A stretch of DNA of 34,690 nt from Acanthaster planci. Lineage: Eukaryota; Echinodermata; Asteroidea; Valvatida; Acanthasteridae. The notes under the pieces are model-generated. The model had not been told where the DNA came from. It searched no databases and saw nothing but the letters and a program-made list of their open reading frames with translations. The stretch is from assembly GCF_001949145.1 (NCBI RefSeq), contig NW_019091540.1, positions 75,404 to 110,093 of the forward strand. Direction: 5' to 3'. The translations under genes and the position numbers were made by a program. Below are positions 13,001-23,100 of the stretch, in pieces. Within the stretch, counting starts at the first letter, position 1; each line of letters starts with the position of its first letter.

Positions 13001-15019
13001 TGCAAGAACATCAGTTAAGCCTACATTGTATTGACTTTGTGAACTGCTTTTCACTACACCTAAACAGTACTCACCTAGCAAAATTCTGCAGCCCTATTGG
13101 TCATGTACATGTACATGTACATAGGGCTGGAATACATGTAGGTGCAGGTCAACTCCGTCCGAAACCAACTCGGTCCGAGTCAACTCGGCCCAGGCCAATT
13201 TGGTCTCAAGTCAACTCCATCTTTGTGGCAAATAATATCCAAGAGAGCTTGCATGACTTCATTTCAAGTCTTAATTTACATGGAAACTTTCTAATGCAGG
13301 GAAACTGCCACAATCATTTATCTTCAAATACTTTCAGAGCTGCAGGTGTCCTCAACTCCTCATAGTACCTGGGCACCTTTCCACGAACCACAGCAAGATA
13401 AAAATATTCACTTTGGGATATAACATCCAACCCACAAATTTGAAAAATACAAACAGCAGTTACCCAAATTGTTTGAGGACCACTATAATGATCCCTCGCA
13501 AAGTTTGTAAACTTAAGTATCATTCATTTGCACATTGATTGCTTGTTTTCATTCCATGTTGATGGACTACCTTGACTAAAGCACCGTCAAACCTTGTTTT
13601 GCTTTACTGAGGCTACAAAAAGGTAACAAAAAATGTGCATTTTTCTGTTGAAACATATCCTACAACTCCAGAGTTTAATTGGAAGCTTGAAATTTCAGGA
13701 AGAAAAGGAAGTTGTTTTTTTTGTCTATAATCAATGTCAAACTGGTGCCGAACAGCCCCTTTGTATTGGCGTGCTGTTCCTCAACTGTGCACAGTTATGG
13801 TGCATGCATGTGCATGGTGCACAGGGAACAAGATGCAAATAAGCGCATATTCACATAAACTACACATTTTGTTTCAATGAAATGTTATCAAAAGACCCTG
13901 TCAAACATGAACAGACCTAAAGTAACTTATGATACCAGACAGACTGGGGCCCCTATTTTTATAGCTCTATTTATTGATGATGCTCTATTTATTTCACACA
14001 TCACTAAAAATTTCAAGCCCAGCTCAACTGTCCTGTTACTGTATACATGTACATGTATCTTGTGTTTATTATGGATAAAGTTCTCTACAATTAAAGATAC
14101 TGTTTACTTTACACTTCCTCTCTAACTACAGATCTTTGTCCAACTCTGGCATGTCTGGAAGTGGAACCGATGAGGAAGAAGACTCCATGTGGTTCAATAT
14201 ACTGATGAAAATAAAACTTGTGTTCACCCCCAAAAAGTGACAGATTAATTACACCTAGTTTTAAGAACAAAAAAAAAATCATAACTTCACTTTGCAGAGC
14301 GGGAGTGAGAGTCCATATGCCACACTAGTGGGGCTAAACCTCATTATACTAACAGTTATTGAGCTAAATTTTTTATCATTCAATTTCTTTTGAAATTCTC
14401 TTTCCAATGGTACTAAATTTGTGGGGGTCAAAACAAAAAAAAAGGCCTGAAAAGTGCCAGACTCATGACCCCAGGTCGACCCAATTATAGAACCTGCAAA
14501 AGGTGTGGGGGGCAGACCCCGCCTGCTTCTGCCGCCAGTACCATGCGAGCTGGCTGGCTCATTTTAGTACCGGTATCCCAACCATTACGTTGACTGAAAT
14601 GAAAATTACCTGAGCCTGTGGGTATTCGCAGGTTATAGGCAGATACATGTACTACCGGTAAGTAAATTAATTGAACAATCACGACTTAGGCTAAGCGACC
14701 ACAGAGATCGATCAAATTCAATCTTCTTGTTCTTTTTTGTTTTCTTTTTTTTTACTTCTAACCAAAGTATAAGCGCGGCCTACATGTATGGGAAATCGTT
14801 TCGATCTTCTTATGCTGTTGCTTGTCTGATAAAACAACGGCTGCAGCGACAAACATGATGCAATAACCATGATGACATAGCACTTTACATTGACCACCTA
14901 CGTCGTCAGGGTAGTAGTAGGATTAGACCTAACATTAAAAAAAATCATGAAATGCGACGTGTTCCTGAGGTAGCCGCGAACGGAACATTACAGGCTACCT
15001 GTTTCTACTTACTAGACAT
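969..15019 (-). CDS. SELENBP1: Selenium-binding protein 1 / methanethiol oxidase, 8 exons visible, 3' end off window
   Basis: SELENBP1-family proteins are cytosolic beta-propeller enzymes that oxidise methanethiol to formaldehyde, hydrogen peroxide and hydrogen sulfide (established for human SELENBP1). The coding exons on the minus strand join in frame: 15013-15019, 7111-7277, 6592-6777, 5299-5425, 4013-4195, 3268-3449, 2965-3043 and 969-1090. All splice phases agree and every junction uses GT/AG. The product is about 351 residues of a family length near 470, so the C-terminal quarter lies left of base 1. Diagnostic motifs are LPCIYRNT (about residue 29), [17 protein letters not shown] (about 70-85), [35 protein letters not shown] and [16 protein letters not shown]. 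Cys57 (YCK) and Cys80/Cys83 (CSSC) match human numbering exactly. No damage is visible. The family call is very secure; the tiny first coding exon is the least certain part. Confidence 0.96.
1091..2964 (-). other. SELENBP1 intron 7
   Basis: About 1.9 kb with no gene evident. Contains ACATGT palindromes around 1801-1832 and 1950-1962. Nothing else is recognised. Confidence 0.7.
1801..1816. repeat. 16-bp perfect palindrome in SELENBP1 intron 7
   Basis: GCCCATGTACATGGGC, followed at once by another ACATGT run to about 1832. Confidence 0.85.
2965..3043 (-). CDS. SELENBP1: SELENBP1 exon 7
   Basis: A short 79-nt exon, 26 codons plus one base (residues 285-310): [20 protein letters not shown] followed by ALPEMP. 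Found by reading the frame between exons 6 and 8; phases close perfectly. The acceptor is TATAG and the donor G/GTAGGA. Confidence 0.93.
3268..3449 (-). CDS. SELENBP1: SELENBP1 exon 6
   Basis: 60 codons (residues 225-284) with [22 protein letters not shown] and [16 protein letters not shown], all typical of the propeller core. The acceptor is TTGCAG and the donor AGC/GTAAGC. Confidence 0.96.
3450..4012 (-). other. SELENBP1 intron 5
   Basis: 563 bases, AT-rich, with several ACATGT motifs close to the exon 5 donor; no other feature seen. Confidence 0.7.
4013..4195 (-). CDS. SELENBP1: SELENBP1 exon 5
   Basis: 60 full codons plus split Gly codons on both sides (residues 164-223). It encodes [27 protein letters not shown] and the FDPADYANG end. 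The donor is G/GTAAGT. Confidence 0.96.
4196..6591 (-). other. SELENBP1 introns 4 and 3 (split by exon 4)
   Basis: Intron 4 is 4196-5298 and intron 3 is 5426-6591. They hold a small GT run near 4926-4937, a TACCGGTA palindrome at 4940-4947 and scattered ACATGT motifs. No RNA or additional coding exon is recognised. Confidence 0.65.
5299..5425 (-). CDS. SELENBP1: SELENBP1 exon 4
   Basis: Encodes [20 protein letters not shown] and [16 protein letters not shown] (residues 121-162), ending one base into a Gly codon. The HTxHCLAxG stretch is a family hallmark. The acceptor is a slightly weak AAG, but both reading frame and homology require it. Confidence 0.94.
6592..6777 (-). CDS. SELENBP1: SELENBP1 exon 3
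   Basis: Exactly 62 codons (residues 59-120), phase 0 at both ends. It contains [20 protein letters not shown] followed by TCSSCFGD, so the Cys pair sits at 80 and 83, the most conserved segment of the family. The acceptor is ACCTAG and the donor AAG/GTACAA. Confidence 0.96.
7111..7277 (-). CDS. SELENBP1: SELENBP1 exon 2
   Basis: Encodes residues 4-58. It carries GPGY, the [13 protein letters not shown] strand and YLATVDVDP, and ends at YCK, whose Cys aligns with the selenium-linked Cys57 of human SELENBP1. The acceptor reads CTCACAG before CATGTTGC, and the donor is AAG/GTATTA, phase 0. Confidence 0.95.
10345..10364. repeat. 20-bp ACATGT palindromic run
   Basis: TACATGTACATGTACATGTA, a perfect palindrome in SELENBP1 intron 1, one of the longest of many such runs in the window. 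Confidence 0.9.
12450..12606. mobile_element. Short inverted-repeat element with GTGGATCCA ends
   Basis: GGTGGATCCAATTTTTTGG near the left end and CTGGATCCACACC at the right end form imperfect inverted ends around a G/C-run-rich core in SELENBP1 intron 1. It looks like a small non-autonomous element. Borders are approximate. Confidence 0.45.
13089..13130. repeat. Hairpin around an ACATGT run
   Basis: Nine-base arms CAGCCCTAT and ATAGGGCTG flank a loop whose core (13103-13122) is itself a 20-bp palindrome of TACATG units. Confidence 0.75.
13146..13222. repeat. Degenerate short tandem repeat (CAACTCGGTC-like)
   Basis: Four to five imperfect copies of a unit near GTCAACTCGGTCCGA follow one another: GTCAACTCCGTCC, CCAACTCGGTCC, GTCAACTCGGCCC, CCAATTTGGTCT and GTCAACTCC. 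Confidence 0.55.
15013..15019 (-). CDS. SELENBP1: SELENBP1 exon 1 (7-nt coding part)
   Basis: On the minus strand an ATG at 15019 is followed by TCT A and then a perfect GTAAGT donor. Joined to exon 2, which starts with two orphan bases (CA), it gives M-S-T-C-C-K-G, close to the known short N terminus of the family. Phase fits exactly. Position -3 from the ATG is A. It was chosen because the family starts only a few residues before the GPGY motif; a different upstream exon cannot be excluded. Confidence 0.55.
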
Positions 15020-15560
15020 TCTGTACGCCAGTTGAAGCAAACTCCGTTTATAAACTAGAAAGCAACGCACACTTGCACGATGAAGCAAGATTCCACCTTG
15101 TTTGAATCTGCAAACCCAGCTAAGAATGGCAGGTTCTTACGGAGCAATATTTATGCCACGTGTTTTGTGTTGTTCGCAATTATGACCATCCACCTGTAGC
15201 CGTCCGGCCCCAATTTTTTCTGTGCCACTAAAGATACGGTATAAGACATATATGATCCTGTATTCGCTTTTGGCCCCACGACACATCATCTGATTGGACA
15301 AATTTCACGGGGCCGAACCGTGTGATGTGACATGGCTCCTTCATTTCATCCGCGCAGACCCTTGTAGCCCGTGCAGCGCAGGGAGCCTTGTCGAGCATGT
15401 AAACATGAATTATTCATCAACTTTATACGCCTCCTATGGTCCCATAGCAATATTGTGCGGGAAAAACTCACCACGGCCCCACGTGCCTTGTCACCAGTAC
15501 CTGCCAATTAACAGAGACTGTGCGCGTGCGTAAGTTTTGTGCTTAGCAACAGCATAACAA
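15020..15560 (-). promoter_or_regulatory. Probable SELENBP1 promoter region
   Basis: This stretch directly upstream of the presumed start codon is richer in G+C and CpG than the AT-rich DNA around it. It contains CACGTG boxes (near 15157 and 15480). A TATAAA on the minus strand at 15047-15052 is so close to the ATG that it would leave almost no 5' UTR, so it may be chance. Inference only. Confidence 0.3.
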
Positions 15561-17563
15561 CGGACTATCTCTGATTTCATGCGCTTCGATAGCAAAAGAT
15601 TGCGTAGTCTTTGTGGATTTTCAGGAAATTTAAACCGAGCAAAAATAATGAATTTTTGTGATGAATCCTAATTTCATTGAGCATTTCATTTTCAGTAGCA
15701 ATGATTTTGTGCCCTGCGCTAATAAATATAATAAATATCTGGCTTAAAATAAACCTCAAAACTATTTTATTTTTCACTTAAAAAAGTGAGTTGCCAAATC
15801 TGATCAACTTCGATTGAATATACGTTTTCCTGGCTATAAAAAGTTAAGTTATACAAAGTAAAAGTGTCTTAATCGATTTCATGCAAAAATTTGGAATATG
15901 AATTATGTAAAATAAAGTTGAATTTGAACCAAATTTTCGCACAAAGTCGTGATAGTGAAACTGCCAGGCCATTAATTTTGTAACGGAAAAGGTCGTCACA
16001 GATTTAATTCATAATTATTTATGTTCAAATAAAACGTAATTCTTACAGTCATGAATTATTGCTTCGTCGACCTTTTGATAACAATGCGAGGAGGATACCC
16101 TTGAACCGTACTCTTGTAAGGGCAGACTTTAATTCTCACTCGCAGCTGAGAGTCATGGGTCTAGCGCAGTCCTGTCCGAGTATTTACGTGTGCATGGGCC
16201 AAGCCGGATTTGGCGACTTTGATGTCAGGGTACGTGCTAGTTATAGCAGTGGAAGTGATGAACAGGAAGTTTCTCTAATTTAACGATTCAGCGTTCTGAA
16301 ATGGTATCAGCACTGACAAAAATCGGTACAGTCTTACTGAGAAAATCATCATGATCTCAGTATTGGGTTAGGCCATTTTGGTATAAGAATGGATATAAAA
16401 TGTAGGTTTTGAATTTTCGTGCAGCGTTAGAGCGTTGGAATTTCGGTGCGATTATCAAAAATTTTATCCCTGAAATTCAAAACAAATGCATGAAATCAAT
16501 GCACTGAGGATGGATCTTTTATTTGGCGTTAGATTTTTGGTTTACAAAACTTATACTCCAGTAAAAATTAATTGATGAAAAAAGTGCAAACAGTTGCAAT
16601 TTCGATTTCTTTCATAGGTAAAAAGGATGTGTAAACTTCAGCTTTTACACTTATCTGAGATTTACTGTTACTTAAAATCTTACAAATGGAGGAAAATAAG
16701 TGTTGTTTATGGTGTCTTGTTTAGATTGTCCCAGTGTGTGCTGCATTATCCCGGTATACGAGATAAGTCTTTCAGAAAAATCCGTGCTTCTGATGTCGTC
16801 CGCTCGCATGAAAAACCACGGTTGTCTGCTTGAAAAGGAAGTGCTGCGTGCGCGATGGGCATGAATATGCATCGTGTGTCTTGAATACTGTTGTATATAC
16901 CGGTACTTTCGATCAACGCCCAACGTGAAAACAGAATTGGACCAACTCGGGAGGCTAGTTTTACTTCACGAAGAGATAAATTAGTCGATAGTTGTTTTAT
17001 AACATCTCTCCCACAGACGCTGAAAGCGAAAACTGATTAATTTGATCGAACTACATGTGCTAACAAAAATTAACCTAGGCCAATTTGTATAAGAAATTAA
17101 TTCTTTTGAAAAGTTACCCGCACTTTTCCCAAACTACCTCTTCACAAACCGTTTATTCAACGCGCGTGACGCGACGCGCAACGTGCACACCAGCCTGAAT
17201 ATCATTTCGGTATTCCAACAGCCCTTCGCTTCAACTTTTTTTCCTGTCAGTGCCACATGACAGACGATTTCATTATCTGCTCTCGTGTGTTCAAGTATGC
17301 ACTTTCGTAAGATGATTGACCTTGTGTCAAGTCGATATTTTCTATGTATATTATTTGATATCAATTGACTGTGCACCGTCCTTGCTTATAATGGTGGGGC
17401 ATGTTTATTCAGCACATTCGCGGAACAACATAAATATTGAGTGAATATTAATTTCCAGAAAGAGAAATATCATTTTCAAGGAACAAAATATTCTCAATGG
17501 AATGATGTTTTAAAGACGTTTTTCACTAGCTGAACATATTTCATTGCAGGTTCATCAGGGGCT

Positions 17564-17589
17564 CCGTACATGTACATGTACATGTACGG
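17564..17589. repeat. Perfect 26-bp palindrome of ACATGT units
   Basis: CCG, a run of TACATG units, then CGG reads identically on both strands. It is followed to about 17640 by further near-palindromes (CACATGTACTGTACATGTG, GTGTACAGTGTACAC). Intergenic. Confidence 0.9.
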
Positions 17590-19617
17590 ATGCACACATG
17601 TACTGTACATGTGCATGTAGGTCGTGTACAGTGTACACAACCATGCAGGCCTACTGGTGCATCTTAGCTCATGATAAATAGTGCTTGTTTGTGGACTTTT
17701 ATCGTCTGAGCAGCGGTGTCAGTGGGTCATAGATATTTATATTTAGCACGATGAATAAAAATTTAACATAGTTTACTAAAGTATTCCACGGAATACAAAT
17801 CGTGTACAGCTGGGCGTCGTTTGAAAAGCAAAAAAGTCCAATGGTTTATGGTTGTAGCTTTCACCCTTGAAAACGGGTCTGTTTCCTTCCTCTACGATCC
17901 GTTAAGAACCATAGAGGGTAAACATAAATCGATTTTGGAACCAATCTACCATCTTTTCACAGAGTCTTGGTCACTGAAAATTTGGAAAGTTTTTCAAAAA
18001 ATTGAATTTAAAGCTTACCAGAAAAACAAATGGATGAATCCTTTCTACGGGCCCAGTGCCAGACTGTGAGCTCATTTTGGCCATTTGAAACAAAGATTTA
18101 AAGTTCATTCACCCCGTAGAAAGAGCAATCACGTTCTTTTCATAACTTTAATAATGACTGACGCTGTTCTATACATTTCAGGGTGATTTATTTCTCAGCC
18201 AACAAGCTCTTGGAAAATTAATTTCTACTTTAGAAATATCTCTTTAATTTGCACGTCCTGGGCCATTGTGGCAGTTTCTGCATCTGCACCTCTGGGTGTC
18301 AGATAGGCGAGAAGGAAGTAAGAGGCCTGCATAACTCTTCACGTAAAAAGGAAGGTTCGGAGAGCAGATCCTCCCGAAACAAGCAAGACACTCCGCTGTC
18401 AACAATGCCTGCAAGTCCTATGGCGATGGGCTAATTGTGACGGGAGCAGACGGATGAAGCTACTGTTGGAGGCATATGAAGCAAGATATGAGATGGAGAT
18501 GTACATTTCGGAGGAATGGGGGACTTTATATACCCCCAGATTTGTGACCCGGGGATGGGCTATTGGATGCATGGAACCCACACACGCACCCTGACACGCC
18601 CACACGCTATTTCGTGGTGAGAGAAAAGGTGGATTTAGACGCATTTCGAACTCAGGCAGAAATATCTAAAGATTTTGACTGTGGGGGTCAATGTTACCAA
18701 AGCAGAAGCCTCCACAGGAACTTGTCCATGAGTTATTCAGACCTGGACATATGTTCTTCAGTTTATGAGATCCCAGCCATGCAGCTATATACGTCCGTAG
18801 GCCTAACCAATCTTAACAGATAAGAACATCAAAAGGTTGGGGGTACTTCTTTTTCGGGAAAGGGTGGCGAAAGTTTTTAACTTTTTCATGTACCCCTCCA
18901 TAGCGTTTCTGACGGATGAGGCTACGAATTGGGGATTTTAAGCGCTTTTTGAAGGAACGAGATGAAAAAGATCAAGCATTCACATTTTCCTTATTATTTT
19001 TCAAAAACTAGATTTTTTTAGGGGAATGGCCCCCGTTCACCTCGATCTGCCTTGCACTGCACACATTAATGCCATTGACTTCCCTTTGACGTCATCACAT
19101 TTGTTAACAGAGGTCCTTTATACGTGGACGCTAATTGGTCCTAAAATTGAGGTCAAGAGAAATGCACAATAGCAACTCGTAACAAGAACATTGTAAGTAA
19201 ATCAATGTCGTACAGCGACCTAAGATAATCAACATATGAGGACTTATGAAGGGAAGGGGCAGAATCCATTCTGATTTTAAATTCCAGCCTGAACATACAT
19301 TTCCACTCTTGCCAAACCCTACCCGTTCTTCTAAAGATGTCTCAGTCTGCATGTTTTTAAACAAAATACTCGTGCAGTTTTCGAAGCAGATTAGCCATTA
19401 AGTAGTCTAGTCTAGTCTGGTTTGGTCATCAGTTTATTGGTAAACTGTTAGTTCTTGGTCAATGGTGCAAAATGCTAAGGCTGCTCCCGTAAACGATTCA
19501 TCCAGTGTAGCTTAACCTTCCCACGCAGGTCCAAAGAATATTATAGAGTTCCGGCAGAAGAATGATGGAATTGCTTACTGCATGGTTCAAAATGAAGAGG
19601 GCGGGCTGGGAAAACTG

Positions 19618-19795
19618 AGCTACAATCCTGGACAAATCTCGTTGGAACATGCCTCCCCCTCGCCCCCTGTCAATGTTGTTTCTCATTGGGTAAGCTGGGC
19701 TTAATCTTGGTCCAATAAATGACCACAACATTGAATGGGGGAGAGGGGATCTTTTCACCGAAAGTGTTCCAACTATTTTGTCCAGGATTGTAGCT
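19618..19795. mobile_element. Foldback / MITE-like element downstream of esterase A
   Basis: AGCTACAATCCTGGACAAA at the left end recurs as its reverse complement at the right end. Inner blocks (GTTGGAACA, CAATGTTGT) also pair, so most of the 178 bases can fold on themselves. No coding capacity; the family is not recognised. Confidence 0.7.
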
Positions 19796-20028
19796 ATACA
19801 TGTATTAATCCGGATCTCTTGGGATAAATAATAACGGGCAAACTAAAGCTATTTAAAATATAGAACCTATATCCACCGAGAAAGGAAGAGTTTAGACAAC
19901 CGAAAACTACGAAGATGCACCAGGCCATGACAATCAACTTCACATTTGATTTTGAATTCGTGGTGCACCCTAAACTAAGCACACTCAGGTATTGCTATTA
20001 AGTCTGCTTATGTCAGCATCCGGCAGGA

Positions 20029-20153
20029 TTACACGATTCCTCCTTCCATCATTTTTGTGTACTCGGCGTAGGCTTGGCGCCAAACTGCCATGTCATTTTC
20101 CCGCCAATTATAGAATTCCTCCCGCCACTTCCACTGTGCTTCCTCCATTTCCG
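20029..20153 (-). CDS. Esterase A exon 8 (WAT-like tetramerisation tail and stop)
   Basis: This exon encodes only a C-terminal aromatic helix of 40 residues and TAA. It starts EMEEAQWKWREEF and has Trp at 560, 562, 569 and 577, Phe566, Met574, Tyr581 and Tyr584. In cholinesterases the T tail is also on its own exon and binds proline-rich anchors (ColQ, PRiMA). Here there is no cysteine near the C terminus. The homology is by pattern and exon position; function is inferred. Confidence 0.88.
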
Positions 20154-23100
20154 CTGTACAAAAGAAATAAACGAACGAAAATAAAACAAATTAAAAAGGG
20201 AATATTCTCAGACTGTAAATTTGCCCGTTGCTCATCCCCCTGCTACCCGGTCACGCCACTGAGTTTGTATAACGTTCGGCTCTTTGAGCGTGTGGCGACG
20301 CTCCCTCCCGAGGAGGGGGCAAGAGGGCCCATGCACAAGGGAACTTTCTCATGTCTCCACCTTGGCTTTATGCCACTGAAATTTTCCAGAAAATTATGCC
20401 TTTGTTTATTTTCTCGTAAAATAGCCTTGAACCCCGCCTCCAGCAAGGTGGTAGGCCTATAAGCACTGTTTCAAAATGCTGGTGTTTTTAATTCCTGCAG
20501 AGAGAGCAAAAAACTGGCACAATGGTAGGTAAGCCATTGGGGATCTTGACAAAATGATGACACAGAAGTTGTGTCCAAAGTCACAGCGGCGGCCGGAAGT
20601 CACACAAGCGTCTAGGGGAGGCAAATGAGGTCGCCATACAGCTATTGTTTAATGGCTTCCATACGCGAGCGAGAATGCCGGCTGCGGCCAATAATGTCGA
20701 ATTCCACACAACATCCGTGCTGCAGAACTTGAACTGGTGGCATCCAAACTAATAAGCTGACATAAAAACCCATTTCATACCGGCCAATGCCACGAGTTGA
20801 GGAAGGTAGTCGTTCCAGAAATGACACTGGATACTTCTAAGCGCTCGTTGGTCACCCATGGCCGGAGCCAACTCCTTATAAGACAGATCTGGAATGGTGA
20901 ATCTCGCCCACAACTTGGAGTCGTCCACGCTGCCAGCATGATCTTGGTCCCCCATGTTGGGGTTGCTTTTGTTCGGAGAGAAATCACAACAGTTTTAATA
21001 AGTTTACTACAAACGTCAATTACAATGCTTTAAGAACTAGCCTACAGTATGATGTTGATTTGAGTATTGTTCCGAAAAAAATTCAAACCTGAAACAAGCT
21101 ATACAAACGGGCAACTTTGCCCGGATTTATTACTGGTATCATTGACGTTGACGCAAATGCATGCCTCTAATAAGAGTAATAAAGAGAGCTATGATTTGGT
21201 AACTCTAAAAGTTGCACACTTCAGGGAGTTAGGATACTCATTGATTTGGTCGCAATGACAGATCTGTATTAAGTATGTTGTCATGTTGAGCGTGCTCCTT
21301 CTATTGTTAAATGCAGCATCCGTATTTTATACACACAACCAGCGTATTCAAGGTTACTCTAAAGTTGGATCAATCGTGAGGAACTTCATTCAATTATTCT
21401 GAAATCTGTAACTTAAGAGAAGCAATAATTATTTATACTACTCCCCATATTCGCAAATATTGTATGTCACATTTTGCCCAGTTTGGTAACTGTGGAGCAA
21501 GATATTCTCCCACCCAGAATAGAACTAGACTGTAAATAGGCATCCAGGGAGGGAGTCTTTCGCTGCTTCCACCGTAACATCATATTAAGGTGTTAAGAAC
21601 TTAATAACATATTGCATTCCACAGCCATTCCCCAGCCATTCAAAAACTCTTCATGTATTGTAATCCTCAATGAGGTGCCATACACCTCAAAACTCAAGCG
21701 TGGCCAAAACGGAATGCAAAAATTATTCCGGTAGGTCATGGCATGCAGCAACTGTGTGCTTACCCAGTTTTTGCAAAGTTGGTCCAGTATCGCATGGTGT
21801 CAACAGTCATGTTCACCTCCTCGGCCGTGATGTTCTGTTCCCTACCCGCAAGTAACCCGAAGCCAAAGACAAAGAGTAACTCGTCCGAGTGAGCGACGAT
21901 GTCGGTCCATGGTACTCGTTCACCGAAGTTACGTTCAGATGGCACGTGCGTCATGTGGTACATGTACGTGTCAGCGCCTGTCTTTGCGTACGTCCTCGCC
22001 ACTGCGTCCGTTGGACACACAAATGGTTCGTCTGTCGTAATGCTAACAAACGTCTCAAAGAAGTTGGTCTCCGGATCGTCAGCCGTGGCCCAATCAACGT
22101 ACTGCTGCCTGACTGCGTCTAGGATCAGATCGTTCGTATAGCTGTAGATGTACGTGCTTAGTTTGAAATCGAACTCTGTCCGATTTACGAATGGGTCAGA
22201 GTCGTTGAGCATCCGCAGAAAAGCCCTGGCTGCCAGTAGCGTCCCTTCGTCCCTCGTCGTGCCGGTCATGAACGGACTCTTTTTGAATTCTCCCCTGTCG
22301 AGGAGATTGGCGGGACTGTCGGTGATGAACTCACCATCGACAACGGGAACGAAGGGAATGACATTCCGTGTCTGTGCGATAACCTATAAAATTCAAGAGA
22401 GCAAAATACTTGAAAGCTGTGATTTTTCATCCCTGAATCAGGTCATGCATGGTAAAACCGACAATAGTTTATGGTAAGAGCCCAAGGTGTAAATGGTAAG
22501 TAATCAGGCCGCATGATCTGCTTTACCAGTGTTGTTGCTGTCCGTAGCCTGGCCACTTCAACCTCTCTCAGACAGGTAGCTAGCTCGACGCTTGATCGAC
22601 TCTCGTTACAACCCGCGTACCTACCGACTTCAAAGGCGTCCTGCCTTGCTTTTGCCTGGTCCAGCTCGATAACCCAAGGAGATAAGGCAGAACCACTCTG
22701 GACATTGAAAGAGACGTTGGTGATTGTAATTCTTCTGAAATGTATTTCGTATACGGACATTTGACACAATCCAGAATTGCTTTGAAGGTTTCTGTTGTTA
22801 TGCCAGCATTTATTACACTTTTTCGATCACGCCATACAATGATCAGTCTCTTTTATGGATCACAGGATTTTGAGAAAAACCAATAAAATTCAACTTTTAG
22901 AACAATCTGCTGTATTTCAGACCTTGAGTAGTTCATTTTATTCTTTCCTAATAAAAAAGGCAATTCTAAAATGAACAACGTTACGCATTCCCGTCTTTAT
23001 GATAATACCGAACCTCGGTCCTAATTCGTTCTTTATGAGAATTGTCCCTTACCTTACTCCTACTCACATTATCGAGCGCCACTCTCAAATAAACAATGGT

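Larger units (their letters stand above)
7278..15012 (-). other. SELENBP1 intron 1, about 7.7 kb
   Basis: No coding exon or RNA gene is recognised. It holds many ACATGT palindromes, the GTGGATCCA inverted-repeat element, the hairpin at 13089-13130, the short tandem repeat at 13146-13222 and several TACCGGTA palindromes. A duplicated ATCTGCCATCT motif lies near 11896 and 11917. Confidence 0.6.
15020..20028. other. Intergenic region between SELENBP1 and esterase A
   Basis: About 5 kb without a supported gene; open frames are short and show no recognisable domain. Its left part probably contains the SELENBP1 promoter and its right part the esterase A 3' UTR. Contains the 17564-17640 palindrome cluster and the 19618-19795 element. 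Confidence 0.6.

Noticed and set aside
15046-15055. TATA box for SELENBP1
   Set aside because: The sequence GTTTATAAAC is present, but a start site 25-30 bases downstream would coincide with the ATG.
17821-18069. Plus-strand 82-codon open frame in the intergenic region
   Set aside because: No family resemblance, splice context or conservation evidence; length is within chance for this DNA.
19992-20462. Longest plus-strand open frame, 156 codons
   Set aside because: It runs antisense across esterase A exon 8 and its intron, has no recognisable domain, and its composition looks incidental.
20775-20780. Read-through of esterase introns giving alternative C termini like the AChE R form
   Set aside because: Any intron gives a short read-through peptide; nothing in the sequence supports a regulated event.
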